Source of the DNA: Nocardia sp. NBC_00403
GTDB lineage: Bacteria; Actinomycetota; Actinomycetes; Mycobacteriales; Mycobacteriaceae
DNA length: 64,000 bases
Assembly: GCF_036046055.1 (NCBI RefSeq)
Contig: NZ_CP107939.1
Location: 8,556,001-8,620,000, forward strand
Direction: 5' to 3'
Part shown: one piece after another, positions 54,707-63,385 of the stretch
How the letters are laid out: every line of letters begins with the position of its first letter
Numbering within the stretch: position 1 is the stretch's first letter
Translations under genes and position numbers: made by a program
Notes under the pieces: model-generated
Told to the model about the DNA's origin: nothing
The model's database searches: none
What the model saw: only the letters and a program-made list of their open reading frames with translations

Positions 54707-55573
54707 TTACTGTGTCCGTCTATCCGTATTTACCGACCACTTGTTTGTGCCGTCGGTGACGGTCGCGTCATCGAATTTGGCGGAATCGTTGACGGCCATT
54801 GGCGGCCATTTGTTGTCCGGCAGGCCGTCGATATCCGAGCTAGCCTGAGCTATCTTGTTTCCATTGATAATGCTGTTCTGGGCCGACGAGGCTATACTTC
54901 CAATGGCCAGGGCAATCGCATTGTATGCATTGCCGATGGCTGATACGATAGCCGCGGTCTGGAACACTGCCGCAGGACCTGTTTCGGCAGCAGCAACTAT
55001 TTCCCCAATGCTGGAGATCAGCGAGAGAATCGCTTCAACTATCTCACGATAAAGCTCCAGCGTTTTTACGGCGACGTCCTCCAATGCTGCCGCTATTGTT
55101 TCACATGACGCCGGGAGCGCCGTCGGTGTACACGGCCTTTCTTGCCGCGTTCGGGAATTATCGTATGATTCTGCGGCAATGCCGGACCAATGAGCTTTCA
55201 GCGAAGTCTCACCGATCTGCGTTCCCGCGTTAGTAATGGCACTTCCAATATCGCGCCACGTGTTGGCGTAGTCTATGAACGTTACGGGAATTGCGATACC
55301 TTTGATTAGCTCCTCTAGTTTGGTGCCGGCATCTTTGATGTGTTTCTGTACTTCATCCCGCTCATCCCAAAGTCTATCGACGACCGCCTCGGCGCTGAGC
55401 CCACCGGCGATACCGAAGAATCCCCAGCCGGAAATGCGAACAGACTTTACGATATCCCCAAAGGCATCGTTGACCGAATCGGGTTTTTTACCAAGTTCTG
55501 CCGCCTTGGTTTTGATGGATTCGATATTCGTACCCAGGTCCGTACGTGTCTGAGGGTTCTTATCTTCACTCAT
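54707..55573 (-). CDS. WXG-like type VII secretion substrate
   Basis: 288 residues (GAGGTAGCGCCG upstream). Helical throughout, with a W-x-G turn in SLKAHWSGIAAESYDNSRTR (about 130-150) between long helices and a hydrophobic stretch (about 165-240, SLISSIGEIVAAA, AIALAIGSIASSA) as in PPE-type or pore-like substrates. The C-terminus (KWPPMAVNDSAKFDDATVTD) lacks an obvious toxin domain. It is preceded by an EspC-like small gene. Low GC suggests transfer. Confidence 0.65.
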   Translation of the reverse strand: MSEDKNPQTRTDLGTNIESIKTKAAELGKKPDSVNDAFGDIVKSVRISGWGFFGIAGGLSAEAVVDRLWDERDEVQKHIKDAGTKLEELIKGIAIPVTFIDYANTWRDIGSAITNAGTQIGETSLKAHWSGIAAESYDNSRTRQERPCTPTALPASCETIAAALEDVAVKTLELYREIVEAILSLISSIGEIVAAAETGPAAVFQTAAIVSAIGNAYNAIALAIGSIASSAQNSIINGNKIAQASSDIDGLPDNKWPPMAVNDSAKFDDATVTDGTNKWSVNTDRRTQ

Positions 55574-55587
55574 TATTCGGCGCTACC

Positions 55588-55902
55588 TCAGTAGAGATTA
55601 CGGATCTCGTGCTCAAACCGCTCATCCTCGGCTTCATAGGTGTCCGCCACTTGGCGAAGAGTCTGAGCAATCTCATTGAATACCGCTATGCCCTCCACCA
55701 TGCGATCGCGCACAAAATCCGGAGCGTCTTTGTATTTGTCGTAAGCAAGCGCAAATACACCCGCCTCGAGCTTTTCGAATTTTGCTTTCTCGGTTGCTTT
55801 TCGTGCCTCTTCCAAGGCAGCCGCCGCTTCGTCCCAGTTGGTTGCAGCGCTACGCACTTGCGCCACCGCAACTGAGATCGCATCCTTCGACGGTGCAGCC
55901 AT
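55588..55902 (-). CDS. Small EspC/WXG100-like protein
   Basis: 104 residues, two long amphipathic helices (AVAQVRSAATNWDEAAAALE; VFNEIAQTLRQVADTYEAED). The size and AADTY/EAED-like tail fit the EspC-like T7SS substrates that pair with larger effectors. It lies 14 bases before the WXG-like gene and 1 base after the upstream stop. Confidence 0.7.
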   Translation of the reverse strand: MAAPSKDAISVAVAQVRSAATNWDEAAAALEEARKATEKAKFEKLEAGVFALAYDKYKDAPDFVRDRMVEGIAVFNEIAQTLRQVADTYEAEDERFEHEIRNLY

Positions 55903-55903
55903 G

Positions 55904-56713
55904 TTAGACCCCCAGCTCCTCTATTAGATTTTCACGATGTTGAAGATGTTGATATTCAAGATCCTCGTCTGAATATCTTGAATAATCGCCCCGGATTTTG
56001 AAAGTGGGGCGAAGTTCGCGGACTCGATTCGCGCAGCAGAGAACCTCATCGACAATCTGGATAGGATCGGCCCGTCGCGCCCAATCTGGCCATATCCGTA
56101 TCGATTTCACCTGAAACCAGTTCGCGCGCATCGAGGTAACCGGCTCGTTCTGAATCTGCGCCTGACCGTGCACCTCGAAACCGTTCCGAGCGTAAATGCG
56201 AGTTTGAGTTTCGCGGTAATCAGCCCAGCTTGCTGTTTCGAGCAAAAGCATCAACACAGTGCGTCGATCAGGAGGTGCGGACGGGTGCCGAAATTCTCCG
56301 CTAAAATATTTCCCGGATTTAATGGTTTCACCCAGGTAGATCCCAATCGCCTTTTGATATGCGCGCATCAATTCAGCACCAGCCTCACTTCCGTCCACAT
56401 GGCGGTGCCACTGGGGGCTCAGCTGTACATGTACCGGCAAGAGTCCTGCATCGACCTGCACAGCGACAAATGAGGAACCCACCCCGCTCTGCAGCCGTTC
56501 TGCGCCAGCAGACTTCGACACCGGACCTGTAGTCCAGGGCTGCGGCTCAACAGGTTTTGGAGTAGGGACTACCTTCTGCGGAGGCGAAGAAGGATTCTGC
56601 GGAGGCGATGGAGAGGGGGAGGGATTGAGAGGTGTCCTCTCAATCGGCAGGGGTTCGTCGTCCCAGAACTCGTCCGGGTCGTCGTAATGGTTGAACCATC
56701 CCCCGTTCGTCAT
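55904..56713 (-). CDS. T7SS-module protein with Pro-rich N-terminus
   Basis: 269 residues (GAGGTG upstream). Residues 1-65 are acidic and proline-rich (NPSPSPSPPQNPSSPPQKV); the rest is a globular domain with HWSPQ-like and YSRYSDEDLEYQHLQHRENL segments. I do not recognise the globular domain. It is the first gene of the leftward module, so probably a cytoplasmic accessory factor. ATs are more frequent than in core genes. Confidence 0.55.
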   Translation of the reverse strand: MTNGGWFNHYDDPDEFWDDEPLPIERTPLNPSPSPSPPQNPSSPPQKVVPTPKPVEPQPWTTGPVSKSAGAERLQSGVGSSFVAVQVDAGLLPVHVQLSPQWHRHVDGSEAGAELMRAYQKAIGIYLGETIKSGKYFSGEFRHPSAPPDRRTVLMLLLETASWADYRETQTRIYARNGFEVHGQAQIQNEPVTSMRANWFQVKSIRIWPDWARRADPIQIVDEVLCCANRVRELRPTFKIRGDYSRYSDEDLEYQHLQHRENLIEELGV

Positions 56714-57096
56714 GGCAACACCTCGCGACAGAAACGGACTGCCAGCGTGGGCAGCGAACTATTCGTCGGACTCGACATAACACCCCCGTTTGCGTAGAAC
56801 AGCCCGGCCTAGGCCCGGCAAACGATTATTTTGTCGGCTGCTATTCGCATTGTCAACCGGGATGACCTACAGGACGGAGTCGAAGTCCGCCGCCTGATGG
56901 TGCGACCTGGGGGTATCGGCGTGTCGTTGGAGCGGGCACGGCTTCAGCGCATCAATGATCGAGATACCAATTACGGATTGTCGTGAAAATCGTTGCAGCG
57001 CCAGCATTCTCATCACCTTCTGCCCACACCTCGTCCGTCGACTCGGCGCCACCGCCGAGGGTGTCCGGCATCCTCGCGCACCGGATTCACTCGGCG

Positions 57097-57240
57097 CGTG
57101 GATGTGGTGGCGTACCAGAGCCATCGACGGTCGGCGGGTGATCGCCTTCGACGGCAAGGCATTACGCGGCGCCCGCGGCGCGGCCGGGCACATGACGTTC
57201 CTGCGGATCGCGCACGCCAACTGGTTCATCGAGGCCGGAA
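57097..57240 (+). pseudogene. ISAs1-family transposase fragment
   Basis: GAWMWWRTRAIDGRRVIAFD then GKALRGARGAAGHMTFL contains the VDGKxLRGAR box of ISAs1 (H-repeat) transposases. Only this core survives; sequence on both sides does not continue the family. Confidence 0.65.
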
Positions 57241-57758
57241 CACAGTGCGGCCGTGGTCAGCAGCGCGGATACGCCGGGACGGTTGACCGGATCGAAGGTG
57301 ATGAGTCGTTGGGGGTCGGTCGGGGCTCGGCGGATCAGGGCCCCGGATCTCGGCGTGCGGCCGCACGAGCGCCTTCCTCGATCAGCGACCGTTCAGCGCG
57401 CTCTACACGGTCGACAGAACCGTTCCGGCAAACAAACCCGGCTCAGGCGACATGGAAGTCTTCCTACCGGGGTTCGATCGGGGGCTACTCGGTTGTTTCG
57501 TCCGTGTGTTGCGGCGCAACCTGCCTCGGCACCCTGGCCACGCCGGTGTCCAGATCTATGTCGAATCGAGGGCGGTGCGTCTGCCCGTCGCTGTCCTCGC
57601 CGCCCTCGTCGGCCAGCTTCTGGCCCGGAAACAGCTCACCGATGACGCCCATGCCCTCACAATAGCCGCGCAACGCTCGGTGCCGCCGGTCGATCGGCCG
57701 GGTCACGACGACCATGTCAGGGCATTGCCGCGATCGGTGCGGAACTCGGCAGCGCTCT
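57241..57758. other. Gene-poor stretch next to transposase debris
   Basis: Open frames occur on both strands (for example 57485-57727, minus, with DMVVVTRPIDRRHRALRGYC) but none matches a family I know and no ribosome site is convincing. Probably degraded insertion-element sequence. Confidence 0.35.
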
Positions 57759-58112
57759 TCAGGTGCAGCAGTTCGGGTCGAGCACAATGCACAAGGCGGA
57801 CAACGCATTCCGCAGCGGCCGGTGCTGGACACTCATGCCGTGCCGGGTCGACTCGATCAGCCCGGCGGTGCGGAGCTGGCCGAGGTGATGGCTGACAGTT
57901 GATTCCGACAGCCCAACGACCTCGGCGAGCCGCCCGGTGGCTTGATCACCTTTCGCCAACAGCAGTGACATGAGTTTGACCCGCGCGGGGTCGGCCAAGG
58001 CTTTGAGGCGCAGGGCTACTTCGAGGGCGGCCTGGTCGTCGACCGGCCCGGCCGCGACCGGGGCGCAGCAGATGGGCGCGGTCACATCGATGACAGGCAA
58101 TGCTTTCGGCAT
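57759..58112 (-). CDS. arsR: ArsR-family metalloregulator
   Basis: 117 residues. The winged helix is clear (LKALADPARVKLMSLLLA, LSESTVSHHLGQLRTAGLIE). Cys15 and Cys16 in APICCAP match the N-terminal arsenite ligands of Corynebacterium ArsR1, but the third ligand in the alpha3 helix is absent; instead there is a C-terminal CC pair (DPNCCT, 115-116). It is divergent from the ArsI/CadI gene and should repress it until arsenite or another soft metal binds. Confidence 0.88.
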   Translation of the reverse strand: MPKALPVIDVTAPICCAPVAAGPVDDQAALEVALRLKALADPARVKLMSLLLAKGDQATGRLAEVVGLSESTVSHHLGQLRTAGLIESTRHGMSVQHRPLRNALSALCIVLDPNCCT

Positions 58113-58135
58113 GACCCCACACTACCGAGGGTCTT

Positions 58136-58145
58136 GACATATGTC
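58136..58145. promoter_or_regulatory. Candidate ArsR operator
   Basis: The palindrome GACATATGTC lies in the 98-base gap between arsR and arsI, within TTGACATATGTCGAA; the TTGACA may double as a -35 box for arsI. ArsR proteins bind such short imperfect palindromes. Confidence 0.5.
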
Positions 58146-58210
58146 GAAAAGGTGGGCACGATCGTGGCATCCCAAGCAATTCGATATACGTCTCAAAGGT
58201 GGAGGTCATC

Positions 58211-58738
58211 ATGTCTCGTATCCAGCTCGCCCTCAATGTCGACGATGTAGACGTGGCGGTGAAGTTCTACTCGACGCTGTTCGGCGTCGAACCCGCCAAG
58301 CGCAAGCCGGGCTACGCGAACTTCGCGATCGCGCAGCCGCCGCTGAAGCTGGTGCTCCTGGAGAACCCCGGTAAGGGCGGCAGCATCAACCACCTCGGCG
58401 TCGAAGTCGAGTCCAGCGAGCAGGTGCACGCCGAGATCGCCCGACTGTCGGAAGCGGGAGTGTTCACCGAGGAAGAGATGGCGACGACGTGTTGCTTCGC
58501 CACCCAGGACAAGGTGTGGGTCACCGCGCCCGGCGGCGAGCGATGGGAGGTCTACACAGTGCTCGCAGACAGCGAAACCTTCAGCACCGCACCGCAAACC
58601 ACCGCAAACGCCGCGAATACAGAAGCCTCGGAAAGCCCGTGTTGCGGAACCGCGCAGGAAGCGGCCCAAGAGGGCGCGTGCTGCGGCAGCCAGGCCAAGA
58701 GCGCAGCCGTAGCCTCCGGAGCCGGCTGCTGCGGCTGA
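58211..58738 (+). CDS. ArsI/CadI-family metalloenzyme
   Basis: 175 residues from the ATG at 58211 (GGAGG 6 bases upstream). It has the vicinal oxygen chelate fold (LNVDDVDVAVKFYSTLFG, INHLGVEVES) and the paired cysteines TTCCFATQDKVWV that bind trivalent organoarsenicals in ArsI. The C-terminal tail has three further CC pairs (SPCCGT, GACCGS, AGCCG). ArsI cleaves the carbon-arsenic bond of methyl- or aryl-arsenicals; the related CadI is a cadmium-induced protein of mycobacteria. Pairing with arsR favours an arsenic role. Confidence 0.9.
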   Translation: MSRIQLALNVDDVDVAVKFYSTLFGVEPAKRKPGYANFAIAQPPLKLVLLENPGKGGSINHLGVEVESSEQVHAEIARLSEAGVFTEEEMATTCCFATQDKVWVTAPGGERWEVYTVLADSETFSTAPQTTANAANTEASESPCCGTAQEAAQEGACCGSQAKSAAVASGAGCCG

Positions 58739-58740
58739 CA

Positions 58741-59016
58741 TCACCAGCAGATAGGCCTGGTCCTCGCAGAGCGGGCCTTTCTGCTGCCTGCGCTCACAGT
58801 CATCGGACCGAGCTCGCGGATCACGTCGGCCAGCGCGCGAATCCGCTCGTTCTCGGCGGCCGAGCGCCACACCAGATTCCAGTGCAGTAGCGCGGCCAAC
58901 ATGTCTTTCCGATTGACGATCGTCACGACCTTCTCCACCGTTCGGCCCGACGGTGTGTAGAACGGCAGCCGAATTCCAGGTGACCCTTGCCGCGTGATCG
59001 CACCCTGGTACCGCAT
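58741..59016 (-). CDS. Hypothetical protein
   Basis: 91 residues from the ATG at 59016. RTVEKVVTIVNRKDMLAALL and RSAAENERIRALADVIRELG look like a genuine short helical protein. No family recognised. Convergent with arsI, 2 bases apart. Confidence 0.4.
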   Translation of the reverse strand: MRYQGAITRQGSPGIRLPFYTPSGRTVEKVVTIVNRKDMLAALLHWNLVWRSAAENERIRALADVIRELGPMTVSAGSRKARSARTRPICW

Positions 59017-59072
59017 GGTGTCGCGAATCCACCTGGAGAACACCTCAGCTCACGAACCACCGCTGGTCGTTG

Positions 59073-59119
59073 TGGCCCGTGAGCGGCGAAGTCTGCCCGA
59101 CTTCTCCGCTCACGGGCCA
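59073..59119. terminator. Strong hairpin, probable bidirectional terminator
   Basis: TGGCCCGTGAGCGG (59073-59086) pairs with CCGCTCACGGGCCA (59106-59119), extended inward by GAAGTC/GACTTC. It lies upstream of 59016 and downstream of the membrane gene ending at 59205. The same sequence could be a mobile palindromic repeat. Confidence 0.55.
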
Positions 59120-59204
59120 TGCGAAACAAGCCTTCACACCTCGACACCTCCGGTGGTTCATGTGGAACGGTCGCCAGCGACACCGGTGTGGAGTGGGCTC
59201 CGAG

Positions 59205-59687
59205 TCAGAGGGCGAGAGTTATCAGGGTCTTCACAATCATCAAGATGGCTATGAAGCCGAACAATCCGAGACCGATGACCCAGACCTGGAACACGAGCCT
59301 CAGGTGTATCAGGTTGTCTACCCAGCCGGCGTCGGGATCTGCGATGTACTGCGTCCGGAATGCCGCGCCGTGCGCGCTCCAAGCGCCCGCGCCCAGTTCC
59401 TGCTGCTCAAATTGCTCCAGCCACTGAGCATCCCGGCTTTCGGCGCGATGGTGGCTAGCCATGAGCATGATCGAGATGACCGACACATTCAACGCGAGAA
59501 TGCCGGCGAGAATCTGCGGAAAAGGGTCGATGCCCTGGCTCAGCGCGACGCTGAACAAGAAAGCTTGGGCGGTCATACTGACGGCGGGCACCTGCCAGAG
59601 CAGGTTCTCGTATTGAAGACGCCGGTCCGCCACAGCTTGATACAGCGCCTCGGGATTGGGCGGGTGCTGAGAAGGAAGATTGGCCAC
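59205..59687 (-). CDS. Membrane protein
   Basis: 160 residues with three hydrophobic segments (SMTAQAFLFSVALSQGI, ILAGILALNVSVISIML and a C-terminal VWVIGLGLFGFIAILMIVKT). The N-terminal YENLLWQVPAVSM motif recurs in actinobacterial proteins of unknown function. No catalytic motif. Apparently monocistronic. Confidence 0.7.
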   Translation of the reverse strand: MANLPSQHPPNPEALYQAVADRRLQYENLLWQVPAVSMTAQAFLFSVALSQGIDPFPQILAGILALNVSVISIMLMASHHRAESRDAQWLEQFEQQELGAGAWSAHGAAFRTQYIADPDAGWVDNLIHLRLVFQVWVIGLGLFGFIAILMIVKTLITLAL

Positions 59688-59913
59688 GACGGCACTGTCT
59701 CACAGAGAAGTACCTCCCGCCATTACCGCCACGATGCTCGCACGAGGCCGTTTGCGGCTCATGGGCGCCGGAGGTACATGAAGGCGCCAGGTGGCGTTCC
59801 GACCACTGCCTCGACGGCTGAACGACCGGGCTTGTGTGCAGACCAGTGCACGGCCGGTTCCCGGCGTTGTCGCGGGTGGAGCTGGGGCGGTTCTTCCACC
59901 TGCGCTTCATTAC

Positions 59914-60584
59914 TCACGATTGTCGAAGTCCTGCAGCGACGTCTTCGGTTATCCGTGCGAGTACGGCGACGAAGGAGGAACGTGCTCGAAATAGCGCCGG
60001 CAGTGACAGCGCGAGAGGATCAGATGGGTCGCCTTGACGGCCTGGCCGGCCGAGGCCGCCCATGTTGTCGATTGCTTTCAGACAGTCTTCGCTGGCGCCG
60101 TGAGCCTGGGACAGGAACGACTGCCAGAGTTTCTGAGCGTCCGGATCCGGGATACGGAAAAGCCGGTCGGCATCGTCGGCACCCTGCCCGAGCTTGGTAC
60201 AGGTGACCCGGAGGAAGGCCAGGTCGACGGTGACAGCGTCACCGGTTTCAACGATCGCGGTGGGGAGGTCGTTGTCGAAGATTTCGACATTACGTTTGAG
60301 CAGTTCGTCGCCTCCCCGCTCGCCCCACGCACCGACCTGCAAACACGCGTGATCGATACAGGTTTGGAACGACCATCGATATCGATGTCGCTCGCGGTCG
60401 GCGGTCTTTGATCGAGTGATGCAATTCGTTGGGTAGTGCCGAATACCGCGACCGCGATCACAGCGCTGGAGACCATCATGATTCCAACGCGCTGCCTGGG
60501 ACCTGTCGTGGCGACGGGAATGCGAGGCACGGACAATGGCTCGGGCTTTCGGGTGGCTTGCGATCGCTGTCGAATGCCGCGCAC
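59914..60584 (-). pseudogene. Probable frameshifted gene for a membrane-anchored protein
   Basis: From 60584 one frame gives a hydrophobic segment (VGIMMVSSAVIAVAVFGTTQ) and a plausible continuation to about 60360. From about 60350 a second frame takes over with natural sequence (DLPTAIVETGDAVTVDLAFL, DDADRLFRIPDPDAQKLWQS) to 59914. Neither frame alone looks like a whole protein, so one frameshift around 60350-60370 is likely. No family is recognised. Confidence 0.45.
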
Positions 60585-60989
60585 CAGGGAAGGCGAGCCC
60601 CGCCGGGATCAAGGCCAGCGCCAGCACCGGCCGGATGCTACGACCCCGCCAGACCCGCGACCACAGCAGTGAGCTTCAACTGTCCAGGCGCCGAACAGGA
60701 TCCCGGTGATGACAGGGATGAGCAGAACCCGTGGGAGCCCCGATCCCAGCCAAAGCCCGGCAAGCCAGCCCGACGGGATCCGGCCATCGGTGAGGTCGGC
60801 ATAGATCACAGCCGTGGATGGGCAGGCGGCACCAAATCCTGATCCGGACTTGGACCAGGGCGCGGAAAATAACGCTCAGTGACCGCTTGGCCTCGTGCCT
60901 GCGAGATGATTGAGGGCATCGGGACGTAGACGAAGACTCCGTGACCGGAGTGGGGACGAAAGCTGAGCGCCCCCGCCTGGGCCGGACGG
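60585..60989. other. Stretch with only a doubtful membrane-protein frame
   Basis: A leftward frame at 60609-60809 has a hydrophobic run (LPRVLLIPVITGILFGAWTV) and may be the broken 5' end of the frameshifted gene to its left. Nothing else is supported. Confidence 0.35.
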
Positions 60990-61544
60990 CTACCCGCGCT
61001 GCACGTTCTCCCGGAAGTACTGATTGTTGTTGCCCATCATGTTGCCGGCCGGGTTGTACTGGGCGACGACGTATTGCCCACCTTCACCGCCGGTGTTGCA
61101 GGCGACCCCGACCCCGAGCTTCGTGCTGGCCTTCCAGACCACCTGTGTGAAATGCCCTGTCTGGCTGGAGAACCCCGTCGGTGTGTCGAAGTTGTAGTCC
61201 TTGATCTCGTCGTACCACGCTTTCGTCGCCGAGAAGCCGGTGTGCCGGTCGCCCCATATAGCAGCGAGGTTCTCGCCGTTGCCCGAGCCCTTCGAGTGCT
61301 CGAAAATCTGGGTGTCGGCCAGATGATCGGCCCACTTCTGGGCCGAAGCTGACACCGCCGGATCGAGCACCATTTTCGGCGAGCCGTGTTTTGCCCGGTA
61401 CTGGTTGTGGGCGTCGAGCATGTCCTGGGCGAACGACGCCCCGCCACACGTGGAGTCCACTCCGGCGGTGGCCTCACCCGCCCCGCCGAGGGCGGCAGCC
61501 ATCAGCACAGCCACACAAGCCGACAAAAACCGTCCATGACGCAT
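60990..61544 (-). CDS. Secreted CAP-domain (SCP/PR-1) protein
   Basis: 184 residues. A signal peptide (LSACVAVLMAAALGGAGEATA) precedes the CAP domain: DMLDAHNQYRAKHGSPKMVL, WADHLADTQIFEHS, GENLAAIWG and GHFTQVVWKASTKLGVGVAC, with the conserved histidines and glutamates. Bacterial CAP proteins are secreted and bind lipids or metals; the precise role is unknown. Complete and apparently monocistronic. Confidence 0.9.
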   Translation of the reverse strand: MRHGRFLSACVAVLMAAALGGAGEATAGVDSTCGGASFAQDMLDAHNQYRAKHGSPKMVLDPAVSASAQKWADHLADTQIFEHSKGSGNGENLAAIWGDRHTGFSATKAWYDEIKDYNFDTPTGFSSQTGHFTQVVWKASTKLGVGVACNTGGEGGQYVVAQYNPAGNMMGNNNQYFRENVQRG

Positions 61545-61946
61545 ATCGATCTCCCGGATGAGTAGGCGGGACGAGCAGGAAGCCGACGACGAAAGCTACA
61601 GGCCCCACCGGTGAATCCGGCAAGGGCGCTGAGATGTTCGGCGATCAACCTACCGTGCTGCCGGCGGGACCGTCGAGGTATCACCGCCCTGGTGAAGGGG
61701 GTCCCTGTAGTAACGGCGCAGAAAACAACGAAGTTCGTGTAGCTGCTGGACAAGCGGCCGCATCGTACGGTTCATGTTGCGGGGCAATGTGATTGGTGCT
61801 TGGCTGCTGGCGAGGGTTGATCAGCAGCGTGGAGGTTGTGGTTCGGGGCGACACGCGGGCGGGGTCGGCGGTGCGGCTCGGGCTTGCGGTGGCCATCGCT
61901 ATGGGTGTCACGGTTGCGGTGGCTGTCGACCGGGCCGGTGGAGGCG

Positions 61947-62216
61947 TCAGCGGCCGCGGTCGAGACCGAGTACAGCGACGACCACCAGCCACACCGTTGC
62001 CCCGAAGCCTGCGGTGACGACCGTTCCCCACAGCATGATGAACGGCCCGTATTCCGCCACGCGGGCCCAGTACCCGCAGGGGCCCACATCTTCCGGGATG
62101 GTCGCGCATTCGGGGTGGCCGATGGCCGCGAAGGCCAGGGTCGCGAGCATCGGAATCGCAACGGCCACACCGAGTACGATCGCCAGGCTTCTGATGAGGC
62201 GGGAGAGGATTGCCAT
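61947..62216 (-). CDS. Small membrane protein inside the putative transposon
   Basis: 89 residues from the ATG at 62216. Two membrane helices (IVLGVAVAIPMLATLAFAAI and FIMLWGTVVTAGFGATVWLV) flank a cysteine-bearing loop (HPECATIPEDVGPCGYWA), which may be disulfide-bonded outside the cell. No family recognised. Confidence 0.6.
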   Translation of the reverse strand: MAILSRLIRSLAIVLGVAVAIPMLATLAFAAIGHPECATIPEDVGPCGYWARVAEYGPFIMLWGTVVTAGFGATVWLVVVAVLGLDRGR

Positions 62217-62463
62217 GCGGTCTGACCCTAATGCGCGGCCGGGGGCGATTTCCACGCGCACCCGCGCAGCCACCAAGGGTCGGCCAGTTGCTCGCGCCAG
62301 TAACCCGAGTCGGTCAGCAAGTGTGTCCAGGCGTACCAGCACATCGTGGCGCAGTTGCGATATCGGTGTGTCCGGCTTCGCAGTGCACATCGGTTCTCCA
62401 GGCAAGGGAATGCGTTAGAACTGAGTTCACCACGAGATTTCGCAGCAGACAGGAACTCAGAAC

Positions 62464-62799
62464 ATGACCTCGACAAACAAGCTGGCGGCCGTTCTTGCAG
62501 CCGCGGCTGTCTCCGTGGTGGCGTTCACCGGCGCCGCGCACGGCGAGCCGGAAGCAGCAGTGAACAGACATGAAGGTGTGGCGGGCTGTATCCAGTGGTG
62601 GTGGACCGAGGACGGCACGTCGACGACCACAACAACCATCCATTGGCACAACCTGTGCCCGGCGATGCAGCGGCTGTTGGTCTCGTGGCGGAACGATCGG
62701 ACGAATATGGATCCCGATGACGTGACCTACGGAATTCCGGGCGGTCATGAGGGTTCCGACACGTGGCCGGGCATTCCGGTCGCCTTCAGGCAACTATGA
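62464..62799 (+). CDS. Small secreted protein
   Basis: 111 residues. A signal peptide (LAAVLAAAAVSVVAFTGAAH) is followed by an 85-residue mature part with two cysteines (GCIQWWWTEDG, HNLCPAMQRLL) and a Gly-rich end. No domain recognised. It lies inside the putative Tn3-like element. Confidence 0.65.
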   Translation: MTSTNKLAAVLAAAAVSVVAFTGAAHGEPEAAVNRHEGVAGCIQWWWTEDGTSTTTTTIHWHNLCPAMQRLLVSWRNDRTNMDPDDVTYGIPGGHEGSDTWPGIPVAFRQL

Positions 62800-63107
62800 G
62801 ACACATCCAACCGCCTGCCCACGGTCCGATCTAGCAACGATGCCGGTAAGGATCATGCCGGTGTAGTGGTTGTCGTAGATCGTTCGGTTCTCCGACACCG
62901 CACCGCTACTGATCGCTGCGAACCGCAGTCCCTGGTCACCCACTTCGGCCATGTATCGATAAAACGTGTCGAAAAGTGTTGATATCCAACAATTCTTGTC
63001 GGCCCTTTCTCCTACAGTCCCATGGCGTGGCCACCGCGACCCGCGATCTCGACATCCCCGCACCGCTCACCCTCGACGGCGACAGGCTCGACCCGATCGG
63101 CGGAGCA

Positions 63108-63240
63108 GGCGCGCTGATCAGCGACGGCCGCGTCTCCACCAAGGACCAGAACCTGAATCGTCAGATCCACGCGCTCACCACCGCGGGGTGTCAGCGGATC
63201 TTCACCGACAAGAAGTCGGGAAAGGATGCCGAGCGTGTCA
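63108..63240 (+). pseudogene. Serine resolvase N-terminal fragment
   Basis: The frame reads ALISDGRVSTKDQNLNRQIH then TTAGCQRIFTDKKSGKDAER, the catalytic N-terminus of resolvases (YARVSTxDQNLxRQ...AGCxRIFxDKxSGxxxxR). It breaks off immediately afterwards, so the catalytic core and the DNA-binding domain are lost. It abuts the right inverted repeat of the putative element. Confidence 0.85.
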
Positions 63241-63385
63241 CGAGGGTTCTCTCCGGACCCCGCGACCAGGCGATTGTTTTGCGCCGTTACTACCGGACCC
63301 CCAGCACCTGCCGGGCTCGGCTCGCGATGCCGAACCCGCTGCGGATGGGACCTGTGCCGACTGCTCGGCGGCGGTGCCGACGCCC

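Larger units (their letters stand above)
61698..63301. mobile_element. Putative Tn3-like non-autonomous element bounded by inverted repeats
   Basis: The left end reads GGGGTCCCTGTAGTAACGGC then GCAGAAAACAACG inward from 61698. The right end on the minus strand reads GGGGTCCGGTAGTAACGGCG then CAAAACAATC inward from 63301. The ends agree over about 30 bases with small gaps, begin with GGGG like Tn3-family repeats, and face each other. Inside are a small membrane gene, a small secreted-protein gene and, next to the right end, a broken resolvase. No transposase is present and no 5-bp target duplication was found. Confidence 0.5.

Noticed and set aside
57485..57832. Leftward 115-codon frame beside arsR
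   Set aside because: It overlaps the 3' end of arsR antisense and has no recognisable motif or ribosome site.
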